Origin: Apodemus sylvaticus
Taxonomy: Eukaryota; Chordata; Mammalia; Rodentia; Muridae
Assembly (NCBI RefSeq): GCF_947179515.1
Contig: NC_067477.1
Coordinates: 71,800,801 to 71,864,800 of the forward strand
DNA length: 64,000 nt
Direction: 5' to 3'
In this document: piece after piece, positions 42,906-52,779 of the stretch
Numbering within the stretch: the stretch's first letter is position 1
How the letters are laid out: each line of letters opens with the position of its first letter
Position numbers and translations under genes: made by a program
Notes under the pieces: generated by a model
The model's input: the letters and a program-made list of their open reading frames with translations, nothing else
Told to the model about the DNA's origin: nothing
Databases searched by the model: none

Positions 42906-43339
42906 AAAGTGTGTTCTTGTTTTGTGGGCAGCAGAGAGCCATGGGAAGTATTTATCCAGGCAGGCAATGAGGACTCTCAACTGGGCATAATGAAGTATCT
43001 CAAAAGAAAGGAATACTCATAGGAGGCGATAAATGGACAGTTCTGGGATTGGAAAGACCATTTCTGAGGCTCTGTGGTGGTATAGGAGAGTGTAGGAAGG
43101 AAACATCAGGAAGGTGAGGTTGAGGACAATTAGGATTGGCTGGCTAGTTTCAGGGAGACTTGCACAGTTTAGTTTATGAAATTCTGTGTTTCTGATCTCC
43201 CTCAGCCAGAGTTGGTTGCTTTTCCCTTGAATTCTCAGAAGATTCCATTGACTTAATTTAGCACTTCTTGCTGTAGTTTTATTGCTATTTACATATCTGA
43301 TGCAGTCATTAGGTTGCAAGCTTCTAGCAGATCAAGTTG
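42906..43339. other. Unique non-coding DNA
   Basis: No repeat or gene is recognised. Confidence 0.35.
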
Positions 43340-43435
43340 ATTCTGCTCATCCCTGTCTTCCCTCAGGGGGAAGCATACAGCTCGGTCACTTGCACAGGAC
43401 TAATGTTTAATAAACACTTGCAGTATTTAACTGAA
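43340..43435 (+). mobile_element. MIR/L2-like 3' end relic
   Basis: 'ttgcacaggactaatgttta' then 'ataaacacttgcagtattta' resembles the shared end of MIR and L2 ('gcacagtgcctggcacatagtaggtgctcaataaatgcttgttgaatg'). Short and diverged. Confidence 0.4.
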
Positions 43436-43519
43436 GTTTGGCAGTGAAAGACAAAATGAGAGCGTCACACAGCAGGGTTGCAGCAGAGGGTTTGTTTCTT
43501 TATTTTAAGAAACAAGTAA

Positions 43520-43780
43520 GACGGAGTGGAAAGAATATGTAAGTTGGAATCAAACATGGTTTAAATCCTGGCACTACCCAGTTATTTTCTATATGACCTT
43601 AGTCAACATACTTATGTGTTTAAGCACAATTTTCTCAGGAATAACATGCCAGTAACACAGAAAACAAAACAAAAACAAAACCAAATCTACCTATTAAGGT
43701 CTCTGTGGAGACTGAGTGAAGTGTTATGTGAAAATCGTCTAATATCCAGTGCACAGGAGATCTTCAACAAGGTTAGTCAT
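43520..43780 (+). mobile_element. MIR SINE, sense, with an internal (CAAAA)n
   Basis: Nearly full length. 'ttggaatcaaacatggttta', 'aatcctggcactacccagtt', 'tatatgaccttagtcaacat', 'acttatgtgtttaagcaca', 'attttctcaggaataacatg', an internal CAAAA expansion (43659-43681), then 'ctctgtggagactgagtgaa' and 'atccagtgcacaggagatct' follow the MIR consensus from the central core to the 3' end. Confidence 0.8.
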
Positions 43781-44509
43781 GAATGAAGGAGACATGTCCC
43801 AGACAGCCACAGACCCTAACTTGAAGATGTTCGTAGACAAAAGAGAATGTTAAAGGATGGGGCGTGTAAGAGGCAAGAGAGATCACAGAGCATGTTTCCA
43901 CATGAAGAGGATGCCCCTTTGAAAGGAAAGACAAGTGTTATTTTCTCTTTAAATGGACAAAGTGGAGAAAAGGAAACAGAAGGAGCACCAGTCTCAGAGA
44001 CTTCAGGAGAAAGATCACCTTTGCAGTACCTGGTATGGATCATAAGCTAGGGAATGATCGACACAGAGCGAGAATGACTCTAGAAAGTGGGTGAGGTCAT
44101 GAAGAAGATCAGGACTGGTCCAACGAGAGACATCTAAAAGTACGAGTTTAATATAATCCCAGAAAATCCTATCTACAGCGCTTATCAATGGTAGGCAATG
44201 CATTAGGCTAGTAAGGACAGATTGTCAAGCAGAGGTGTGAAAACAAGGCCTGAAAGCTAGTGATATACATACAAATGGAATATATATGAAATAAGTAGAT
44301 TTATTATAAATGTAATTTCCAAACGAAGAAGGATGTATGGATCAATCAAACAAGGAAGCAGAATGGCCTACTTAAAATAATATAATAAAATAGTAAATAA
44401 ACGTATTTTCTATGCAGAATGACTTTAGAAATCTAGATTAACTGATTTTTAGGTGTGAGGAATTGCTAGCACTGGTTTTTATCAGCAACCTGAGTGTTAT
44501 AAAGCTTGA
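43781..44509. other. Unique non-coding DNA
   Basis: No repeat or gene is recognised. Overlapping frames on opposite strands at 43816-44050 show no domain. Confidence 0.35.
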
Positions 44510-44665
44510 GAGTATCATTTTGGCATCTGACATTTGAAGTTTGAATCCCAGCTTTCCAGATCCACGTTCTGTAGCCCCGAGCAAGTTTCCTAGTCTGTGT
44601 AAAATTACTCTTGCTATTGATGATATACAGACCATAATGATGATGATAATATCCTTATAGTAAAA
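44510..44665 (+). mobile_element. MIR-like SINE relic, sense
   Basis: 'gaagtttgaatcccagcttt', 'gtagccccgagcaagtttcc' and 'tagtctgtgtaaaattact' follow the MIR core ('gttcaaatcccggctctgcc..gtgaccttgggcaagttacttaacctctctg'). A (TGA)n-like stretch follows. Confidence 0.6.
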
Positions 44666-44751
44666 TGAAGTCACTTTTGAAACATGTGTAGGCTAGTGCC
44701 CAAAGCATGGTCGCTGTGTTCATAGATTTTTGTCTCAGGTCCTAACTTATT

Positions 44752-44966
44752 TTTTTAAGATGTATTTTTTGATTGTGTATATATGTGCACATGCATGTAC
44801 ACATGTTAGTGTAGTGCCAAAGGAGGCCAGAAGAGGGTGTTAGAGCCTTTGGAACTGAAATTACAGGCAGTTGTGAACCACATTGCATGGCTGCTGGGAA
44901 CCCAACTAGGGTCTTCTGCAGGAGCAGCAAGTGCTCTTAATGGCTAGACCAACTCTCTCTAGCCCC
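44752..44966 (-). mobile_element. B3-type SINE, antisense
   Basis: 'aagatgtattttttgattgt', CA/GT-rich body, 'aggaggccagaagagggtgt', 'ttggaactgaaattacaggc', 'agttgtgaaccacattgcat', 'gctgggaacccaactagggt', 'gcaagtgctcttaatggct' and 'actctctctagcccca' give a complete antisense B3/B2. Confidence 0.92.
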
Positions 44967-45084
44967 AGCTCCCCTGAGGCTCATCCACAGTTCTGTTTGC
45001 TACATGTTACCTTCTTGACTGACTGCTTTCCTGAAGAGTGGCTGTAAGATCTCTTTGTGTTAAAAGTCATAATAAATGTTTCTT

Positions 45085-45285
45085 ATGAATCTACATCTTT
45101 GTTTTGTTTTGTTGTTGTTGGTTTTTCTTTTTTTGAGACAGGGTTTCTCTGTGTAGCTCTGGCTGTACTGGAACTCACTCTGTAGACCAGGCTGGCCTCG
45201 AACTCATAAATTCACCTGCCTCTGCCTCCCAAGTGCTGGGATTAAAGACTTGTGTCACCACTGCCCAGCATGAATCTACATCTTT
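45085..45285 (-). mobile_element. B1 SINE, antisense, with perfect 16-base target duplications
   Basis: Identical atgaatctacatcttt copies at 45085-45100 and 45270-45285 flank the element. Inside, the plus strand has a T/G-rich tail, 'tgagacagggtttctctgtg', 'tagctctggctgtactggaa', 'caggctggcctcgaactcat', 'cctctgcctcccaagtgctg' and 'ggattaaagacttgtgtcac', ending 'ccactgcccagca'. This is full length and little diverged, so it is one of the younger insertions in the window. Confidence 0.97.
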
Positions 45286-46254
45286 AACTGTTGATGTGCC
45301 ATATTTTATTTTCATTGTTTCTATTGAACTTATGCAGTATATTCACAATATGGATAATCTTGATTGTAACATTTGCAACAAACTTTTGCATAAAGTTTAT
45401 GAAGCCAATTCTATTTCTTACGTCTATGAATATTTTAGACATTTTATTTTGAAGATCGATTCCATTTTTTTTCCAGATTAGAATTCTGTTAAATAGATAA
45501 AACTCTTAGACTACTCTGTGGTAAAGAAACCAAGGGACAAGAAGGGTGAGCTGAGCATGAGCCTGTCTAGGAGTTCCTCATGGTCTGATGTCAGTAAAGC
45601 ACCACCACCCTTTTTAGAGCCTAGAAGTCAGTTCCTTATCTCTCTGATTTGAGTTTTGTAGTGGTGATGAAAGTGAATTAGCAATCAGACCAAGTATGGC
45701 CACTTGGACCTCAGAAAACAAATCAACTGTTTGTGTCTCTCTCACTCTGAGATTTCCTGAGGGTTGTTGTATACCAGCTTGGCAGACCAAGCAACCATGG
45801 GGCATCTCATTTCTGACTCAGCCAGCCAGCTGGGTGTTGAGAATATTTCCATGGCTTCCAATCCGTCAATGCTTGAAAACATTTACTACAGAAAGGATCC
45901 CTGGCTCAGGGAAGACATTTGTCTAATTCAGCAATGGCACTTTGCACTGCATTTCCAGATTAGGCCGCTCCTTGAAAATGATCTATTACAGGAGTAGTTT
46001 ATAAAATTAAACACTCGTCATTATGCAATGCAAAATCCATGAAGCAACCAAATGTCAGGAATCTACATATTTAAGAGATGGGAGCTTTAGCATTTCTTCT
46101 CTGGCATGGATTCTGAGCAGTAAAAGGCCAGAGAAAAACATAGCAAATCACAAAGCTGTTTCAGAATGGACCAAATCATTCCATTTTTGGAATACATGTA
46201 GTTCTAAGAGCTAATTTTCATAGTGAAAAATCGCTATCTGCTCAATAATCTTTT
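45286..46254. other. Unique non-coding DNA
   Basis: No repeat or gene is recognised. Confidence 0.4.
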
Positions 46255-46420
46255 ACCGGATCTCTATGGTTAGGCACAATGCCACGTGCTAAGGTAACAC
46301 TGGCTTACCTTATGAAGTATGACCCTGGCTCTTACAGCTAATATCCTAGTTAGGGGGAATGTGGAAAGCCAGATAGTATGTTAACAATGAACAAGGAAGA
46401 GTGGTCTTTTTGACATACAA
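46255..46420 (+). mobile_element. L2 LINE 3' end relic
   Basis: 'atggttaggcacaatgccac', 'gtgctaaggtaacactggct', 'tatgaccctggctcttacag', 'tagttagggggaatgtggaa' and 'gatagtatgttaacaatgaa' follow the L2 3' consensus order (ccaggcactgtgctaggcac..gtccctgcccttacggagctcac..tagtgggggag..gataattaacaa). Confidence 0.65.
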
Positions 46421-47069
46421 AATTCTCTCCATAACCACCTGCATTTCCCCCATTTCTGTGGGCGAGTGATCTATTTTTTCAAAGTGCAATTGCTGCTTTT
46501 GAATTTGAAGGCCAAACATTAATTAACACTGAGCACAGATAGGACCCAGACTACCACTTTAGATACTTGGTGTAGAATACTACACCATGAAAAAAACAAA
46601 AAACAAAAACCAAAAAAAGATGCAGGGTGCTAGGAACTTTTCTTAGATGAAATACATAACAGAGTCTCTATCAGATAAGGCCACACGTTGGAGCTCTCTT
46701 AGCCATGTTCTTTATCATTGCTTCCAAATTTGGAGGCTAGAAATACTCACAATGAAATTTGGTCCATGTTAGATACAGGAGGATTAGTCAATTCAAGTTA
46801 TTATTTAGTTATTATTCAGTAGGCTAAATATCCACCTACTTTATTAAATGTGGACAAAAGATCTTGTTAGAGGCATCAGTTACATATAATGATGTCTTCA
46901 TTGAGATCACCATGGACTGCTCATGACTCATCTTGTCTCTAACAGCCTAAGTCATGTGAATGCACCAGGTGCTGCCCCCACAGAACTCCACTGAGAGCTT
47001 CTGTGACACACTCAGTAGCTCACCTCAAAGCGGCATCTGGGTCGTGACATTTAGACCCTGCCACTTTGC
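46421..47069. other. Unique non-coding DNA
   Basis: No firm repeat. The palindromic homeodomain-type string cattaattaac lies near 46518. An A-rich AAAAAC stretch sits at 46589-46619. Confidence 0.4.
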
Positions 47070-47153
47070 CATAATACCTGGCTTTTTATGTGGGTGTAGG
47101 AATCTGAACTCAGGTCCTTGGACTTTCATAGAAAGCAGTTCATCAGTTTAGCC
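47070..47153 (-). mobile_element. B4-like composite SINE head fragment, antisense
   Basis: 'gctttttatgtgggtgtagg', 'aatctgaactcaggtccttg' and 'aaagcagttcatcagttta' with 'gcc' are the antisense of the tRNA-related head of the composite rodent SINE. It may extend left to about 46985 in very diverged form. Confidence 0.65.
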
Positions 47154-47565
47154 TTGTCTTTAGTCTCTCGGTGTGAATTTTGAGAGATTAGAAGGCTTAA
47201 TTTTTAGAAAGTATGAATGAGAATTCAGAGGGCAAGAAATGCTGTGTGCAAATACTCATTTACAGTCAATGTCGGAAAGGTAGAGTTGACTGAAACATGG
47301 GACATGTTCAGAGAACAAGTAGGAGAACTAGCCTGGAGGGAGTTGGAGTAGGGTCTAGTATAGAAGCTATGAGCACACACATGCAGAAATGATATAAACA
47401 GATAAGGAGAATCAATAGATGTGCTTGTGGGCTTTTACTGGTCAGTTGCATAAGAGCAAAGTTGCTGATAGGCGAGCCACATTTCTTTTTGGATAAGAAC
47501 GGGTTTAAGAGTTGAGTTAGAAGCCAAAGGAACTTTGCAATCCTAGTATAAGTCAATAAGTACTT
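47154..47565. other. Unique non-coding DNA
   Basis: No repeat or gene is recognised. Confidence 0.35.
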
Positions 47566-47930
47566 ACATGTATTTCTTTTTTTTTAATATTTTTATATTC
47601 TATATTCTTTGTTTACATTCCAAATGATTTCCTCTTTCCCGGATCCCCCCCTCCCCATATGTCCCATAAACCTTCTTCTCTCCATCCATTCTCCAATCAC
47701 CACCCTCCTTTTTTTCTCTGTCCTTATATTCCCCTCCAATGCTAGATCAATCCTTTCCATGATCAGGACCTTCTCCATACTTCTTCATGGGAGTCATTTG
47801 TTATGCGATTTGTGCCTTGGGTATTCAGGGCTTCTGGGCCAATTAATATCCACTTATCAGAGATTGCATTCCATGTGTATTCTTTTGTGACTGGGTTACC
47901 TCACGTAGGATGGTTTAAACGTATTTCTTT
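47566..47930 (-). mobile_element. 5'-truncated L1, antisense, with target-site duplications
   Basis: The insert (about 47580-47917) lies between tgtatttcttt (ending 47579) and cgtatttcttt (ending 47930). It starts with a poly(T) and 'ttctttgtttacattccaaa', then a C/T-rich 3'UTR antisense, then 'aattaatatccacttatcag', 'agattgcattccatgtgtat' and 'gactgggttacctcacg'. It ends just before the ORF2 coding region. Same L1 3'UTR type as 5316-5803. Confidence 0.9.
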
Positions 47931-49379
47931 ATTGGCTGAATAAGTAGAAAAAGATTGGGGGCTCATATAAGTATGAACTTAACGAGTCTAAGTAGCTCAG
48001 CATCATTGAAATTTTGGGCTCCTTGTGCTCCTGATAGACATGGACAGATTTGGCAAGGGTTGCCATTCAGAGGTGAGGATCATGAACATGGGATTTGCTA
48101 CCTTAACTAGATGGTTACAACCAACAACCATTTTGCCAAGAAGATGAATGTGTCATGGACCTGGAAAAAATGGTTAAAAAAAAACACAGTAGAAATAGAT
48201 GAGATGATTTGGCTTTATTTTTGAAGAAGGTTTATCATATGAACCACTCACACCATCACTGTCAAAATCACCACCATCAGGAAGCCTGTTTAGGTCCAAG
48301 GAGGGTGAGTAAAAGTATTTATAAAGTTAAACATATAAAATTCAAATTCAAATTCAGATGAAGATCATTTTAAAAACACAAAGCATGAAGGGTGGAAGAC
48401 AATGGGTCATTTGACAAATAGAAATAAGCAAGTGGAAAGAAATTCAGTCGGGAGCTAGGGCAGAGCAATGGATTCCAGAAGGGTAAAGGGAAGTTCCTTA
48501 TAGGCTAAGTGATGGATAACTGGAGACACGATTGCCAAAACGCTGTTTAGAGGGAGACACAGCCGAGGTTGGATCTTAGAGATCTTCTAATGTCAGAGCC
48601 TTCAGAAGTCAGGCTCAGAAGCACTACCTAGCCCTGGCACACAGTTCCTGGGCTCTAGCTGAAAGGCTGGATCTAATTTGCACATTTAGACAATTGGGGT
48701 AAAACATGGAAAAAGAAATTTACTGGTAGTAAGACCGTCAAAAGGGTTAAGTGAAGTACTACTATTCTTACAAGAGGAGATGCGCGTATAGGTATAGAAA
48801 TAGAAGCAATATAGAGAAAGGGTCAGTGCATCTGAAGGTTCTAGAAGGTCTGAAGAGGAAAGGGATCCTTTTATCCTCCCACTAACCAGTACCTAATATA
48901 GCTCTTTTAATAATACTGTTTTTGTAACTGCAACATACTAATTTATTAATTGAGGAGAAGAATGGTGTTTTGGAGACTTGGGCATCAATAAGGGAGGAAC
49001 ACAGAGGCAGACTAGGGTCTGACTGATGATCCAAACCTTGTGCGTGCTCTGAGGAGAAAGAAAATTCAGAAGCTTCACTTTTGGATGCTGCAAAGAAAAT
49101 GGCTGCTGTTTTAGTCAATTTTAAAGATGATGATTTTTTTTTTAAAGCTGTCTGACTCCTTTATACCTTCTATCCAAATTGAAGTACTAGGCCAGACATT
49201 CAGATCAAACTGTCCCTCCAGGAGGAAGAGACTTGCCAAGGAAACCTTGGCCAGATGGGAGCTGTAGAAAGAGGCTCAGAACTGAGAGCATTTTGCCTGC
49301 CCAGTCAGTTTGGATTTAAACCAGGTGCCCCCAGGCTAGAAGGCCGGAGTTTTGCCAGTGAAAAGCAGGGATGTAAGCT
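47931..49379. other. Unique non-coding DNA
   Basis: No gene or firm repeat. A T-run lies at 49135-49142. Confidence 0.4.
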
Positions 49380-50150
49380 GCTATTGTGTGAAAACAAGCT
49401 AGGTTGTGTGGTTGCGGGGGAATATGGTCCAAGTATCATAAATGCATCTGTTTGATAATGCTCTTGAGTAGCTATTCCATAATATGTGCGCCTTTTGTTT
49501 CCTGATTCCCCGAGGCTGGAAGACGAGTACGTCTTAAGAAAAGCGCTAGGTGGCAGCACAGGACATCTATTCAACTGTCTCTCGCCACAGGCTGCTGGAA
49601 TTTTGACAGATACAAAACGGTACCTGTGGTTTTGTGTATAAAACTGGTATAACTGTTTGTACATTTAAAAACCGTAACAATAAATTAAACATAAGGGAAA
49701 GAGTTTGCTAATAAATACAGTGTGAGACTGCATTTTTGTATACCAGGTGACAAGCTTGGGCACTCGAACCTGATTTGCGTAGGGGATGGGCAGGATGGGA
49801 AACAGGTTGAAGGAACTGCAAAATGTACACGCTGGGTGGCTGCAGCTCCCTTCAGGGATGTTGTTGATCTGCCCATATGTCTGTGTGCAGTACACAGAGG
49901 TGAAAACTTAGGGAAGTGAGGGGTACGGTATGTCTGGACATCTGGATGCCATGATTCTAGGAAGAACGCACTCTGTGATTCCCGCTTGTGTTTTTGCGGA
50001 AGGTGAAAGTGTAAGCCTATTATGTTTTACATAAAGGGGCGCACATCGTACTCTTCACATTCTTACCTACTATTTAGAATATTTAGAAAGTGGGCTCCTT
50101 AAGCTTACGTATATCCTAGCATATAGGGCTAGGCGCAATGCACGCTGTTA
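49380..50150. promoter_or_regulatory. CpG-enriched unique block with CTCF-type motif
   Basis: Repeat-free sequence with about 20 CpG in 770 bases (for example gttgcgggg, gtgcgcc, ccccgagg, agacgagtacgtc, agcgctagg, ctcgccac, aacggta, cactcgaacc, tgcgtaggg, gtacggta, gaacgcac, ttgcggaag, ggggcgcacatcg, aggcgcaatgcacg), against a CpG-poor background. It holds the CTCF-like site at 49543-49557. The pattern suggests a conserved insulator or enhancer. No promoter or exon is visible. Confidence 0.4.
49543..49557 (+). promoter_or_regulatory. CTCF-type core motif
   Basis: gcgctaggtggcagc agrees with the CTCF core CCRSYAGRKGGCRS at 13 of 14 positions; the first C is G. It lies in unique, CpG-rich DNA rather than in a B2. 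Binding is inferred. Confidence 0.55.
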
Positions 50151-50539
50151 TATTTGTCTGTAGGTTGGCTATACATTTTTTTTTTTTTTGATCAGAACAA
50201 GCTGTTGCTTGAGACACTAAGCTTGATCCAGCAAGGGTGGACCATTTGACATGCTACCAAGACAGAAAACCCAAACATTTCAAAAATCTATGCACGGCTG
50301 ACCTTAGTTACCCACGGAAACTCTGCTGCACAATTCCTAACTGAGCAATTCAAAGTCAAAATTCTATTATGATGGTAAGGGTCAAAGCAAAACCATTTTA
50401 TTCATTCTCCTATGCAATAAATGTTTGTCTTTTATTATTTGTCAATCACATAATACTGAAAAATGAAAAAGATAAAAATCAAAAACAAAATGAATACTCA
50501 CATACCACATAGCATCTCCTCTACTACAAAGACATTAAT
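50151..50539. other. Unique non-coding DNA with a poly(T) run
   Basis: A T14 run lies near 50176-50189. Nothing else is recognised. Confidence 0.35.
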
Positions 50540-50650
50540 GATAGTTCCAAGCAGTCTGGTGTCATACAGTCCACAGACATTTTTACTACTTAGTTCTCAT
50601 GATAACCCTATGCTTTGGATTTTTTTCTACAGGCTAAGAACTGAAATAGA
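50540..50650 (-). mobile_element. MIR-like SINE relic, antisense
   Basis: 'ttagttctcatgataaccct' and 'atgctttggatttttttcta' with 'caggctaagaactgaaat' resemble the antisense MIR stretch 'ttaatcctcacaacaaccctatgaggtag..ccattttacagatgaggaaactgag'. Weak. Confidence 0.4.
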
Positions 50651-51128
50651 CAAATAATTGGTAATGTGCTTACAGTTATTATCAGCATGCCAAGGGGATA
50701 TGAACTAGATTTTGGTTCCATGCTTTATACTTTCCATGATGCTATGCAACTCTAAATTTCTGAACAAGTGGATGACTCTGAGTGTAATTGTGCTTGCTGT
50801 CAATCCTGATAATGGGAATTCAATCCTTGGGATCCATGTGGTCAAAGACCTGCACCTGTCTTCTGATTTTGTATGGTGTTACAGACACTCCCTCCATAAA
50901 TAACTGTAAAAAAAAATGCTAGATATTGTATTGTGTTCTTGTCTTGTATCTGACAACATCTAAGTCTCAAAAACATTTGAATTCAAGCACAGTGTGGTTA
51001 TTTAGTAAATAAAGTTTAGAAATCTAGCACTCCACTAACTTTGGAATAGGAAAGTGCTAAGAAAGAAAAAAAAATCTTCCTTGGTTTGTTTTTGCTTAAT
51101 TGCTTGTTTACAAATAAGACAACTGGTC
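50651..51128. other. Unique non-coding DNA
   Basis: No repeat or gene is recognised. Confidence 0.35.
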
Positions 51129-51245
51129 TTTTTTTTTTTTTTTTAAACAGCATTCTTTATTTTTTTATTTCTATATGTGGATTGCATTTTTTTTTTTTTT
51201 GGTGAAGGAAAGTATCTCCTTTATTGACTTTACATAAATAACTCT
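51129..51245 (-). repeat. Two poly(T) tracts, each next to an antisense AATAAA
   Basis: T runs at about 51129-51144 and 51188-51201. On the minus strand each is an A run preceded closely by aataaa (12 bases before the first, about 17 before the second). That is the layout of a retrocopied mRNA 3' end. No source gene is recognised, and the first segment is only about 40 bases, so this may be coincidence in A+T-rich DNA. Confidence 0.35.
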
Positions 51246-51289
51246 CAGGTCTTTTTTTGCTCCCTGCCTTCCCATGTTTTGCTTCATGC

Positions 51290-51345
51290 AGAATTCTCAG
51301 CACCTAGCAGACAGACATCTTACTTATTTGTTGAATGAATGACAA
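51290..51345 (+). mobile_element. MIR/L2-like 3' end relic
   Basis: 'attctcagcacctagcagac' followed by 'cttacttatttgttgaatga' matches the shared old LINE/SINE end ('agcacctagcacagtg..aataaatatttgttgaatgaatga'). Confidence 0.5.
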
Positions 51346-52709
51346 CATTCTTCCTTGTCTATTTGGCTTCATTTGGTCCACTTTTCCCTCATTCCTGAGG
51401 ACTTTAAGTTTTCAAATCAGAACTTTCCTCAAATCATGTTGCACAAGTTGTCCCCAATTTGCCCTCAAGTGTCAGTCAGGAGCCTCCTCTGTCCATGTAT
51501 GCTCAATGACAGAATATCACAGAATATCTGGAAGGGGGTACTTCTCATTATCTCATATCAGGTTGCTAAATCTCTAAGTTCTATGTGCCTTCTGCAGTAG
51601 CAGGTTCTAGATAGAGCTCATCTATAGGAACCAGGGCATGGGTAGTGGAGCAGAGATATAATATACTGGCCGTTCAAAGACAATAAAGAGGCTGTGTTGC
51701 CTTGTTTTCAGAGGGTTGCCCATTTTAGTGACATGGTTCTATCTCTTTTTTAGCTGGTCACAAAGGGCCAGTTATAGACAACCACTGTCCAAATTGGATC
51801 ATAGTGCTACAGGAGAAATTGCCAGGTGTAGGCTTTGTAGAGTCTAGAAGCTGAATACACAGCCTGTGTTGTAACTCAGAGGCAAAGACAATTCAACAAG
51901 GGACTGATTTCCTTTGACTTGATATCCAGTGAGAATAATTTATACAACCAGTGCTATTGAAAACAAGGGTTCCACAGAGACATTGATAGTTTTCTCCTGC
52001 CTTCTGTGTCTAGAAGCCTAGAAGCTCACACTTAGCTTATGTATGAGTAAAATAAGACTGCAAGCCATGGGAAGTGCTTCCCCTTCCCCCACCCCCAATA
52101 AACCCTTGTCTTTAGGAAAGTCCTCAGAAATTCCCTTATCTCCTGGAAGGGACGTCAAAAATGAATAGCAAAGAGTAATTCAGTAGATTGCTTAATTTTG
52201 TTCCAGTTTTATACTATTACCCCACTAGATCATTACAGAGAGTAAACAGGAAAGCTGATCACTTAGTAGGAAATTATAAAAGTGTTGTTTTTCAATTACT
52301 AACTCATGTGCTAGTCTATTAAAAATTAGGGAATTTTCAATAAAAAGAGAAAATAATCTAATCGTGTTTTGAGAAAAATTTAAATATTAAATTTCTATTC
52401 CTATCTTAGCATTATATATATATATCCAGAAGAATGATTCAAATTTTTAGTCTTTACCTGAGCCTTAAGAATATAGGAGGCTCATTTTTTTTTAAAGGGA
52501 AGTATCTAATCCTAAGAGATGAGACAGCCAGGTACAGGTCTAAGCTCCCTGCTGGAACACCAAAGTCCACAGGCTACCTAGAAAAGGCAATGAATAGGTA
52601 GTTTCTTTTCAGTTTCCAAAAGTCCTCTTTTAATATTAAGGACCACTTAAGTCTCAAATTGCAAGAGGTAACAGAATCACCTCTAAAGCGCTTCTGCAAA
52701 TCAGCTCCC

Positions 52710-52712
<3 letters not shown>
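51346..52712. other. Unique non-coding DNA
   Basis: No gene or firm repeat. A short (TA)n lies near 52413-52426. Confidence 0.4.

Positions 52713-52776
<64 letters not shown>
52713..52776. repeat. (CA)n microsatellite with one interruption
   Basis: About 30 AC units, broken by 'gg' near 52744. Confidence 0.96.
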
Positions 52777-52779
<3 letters not shown>

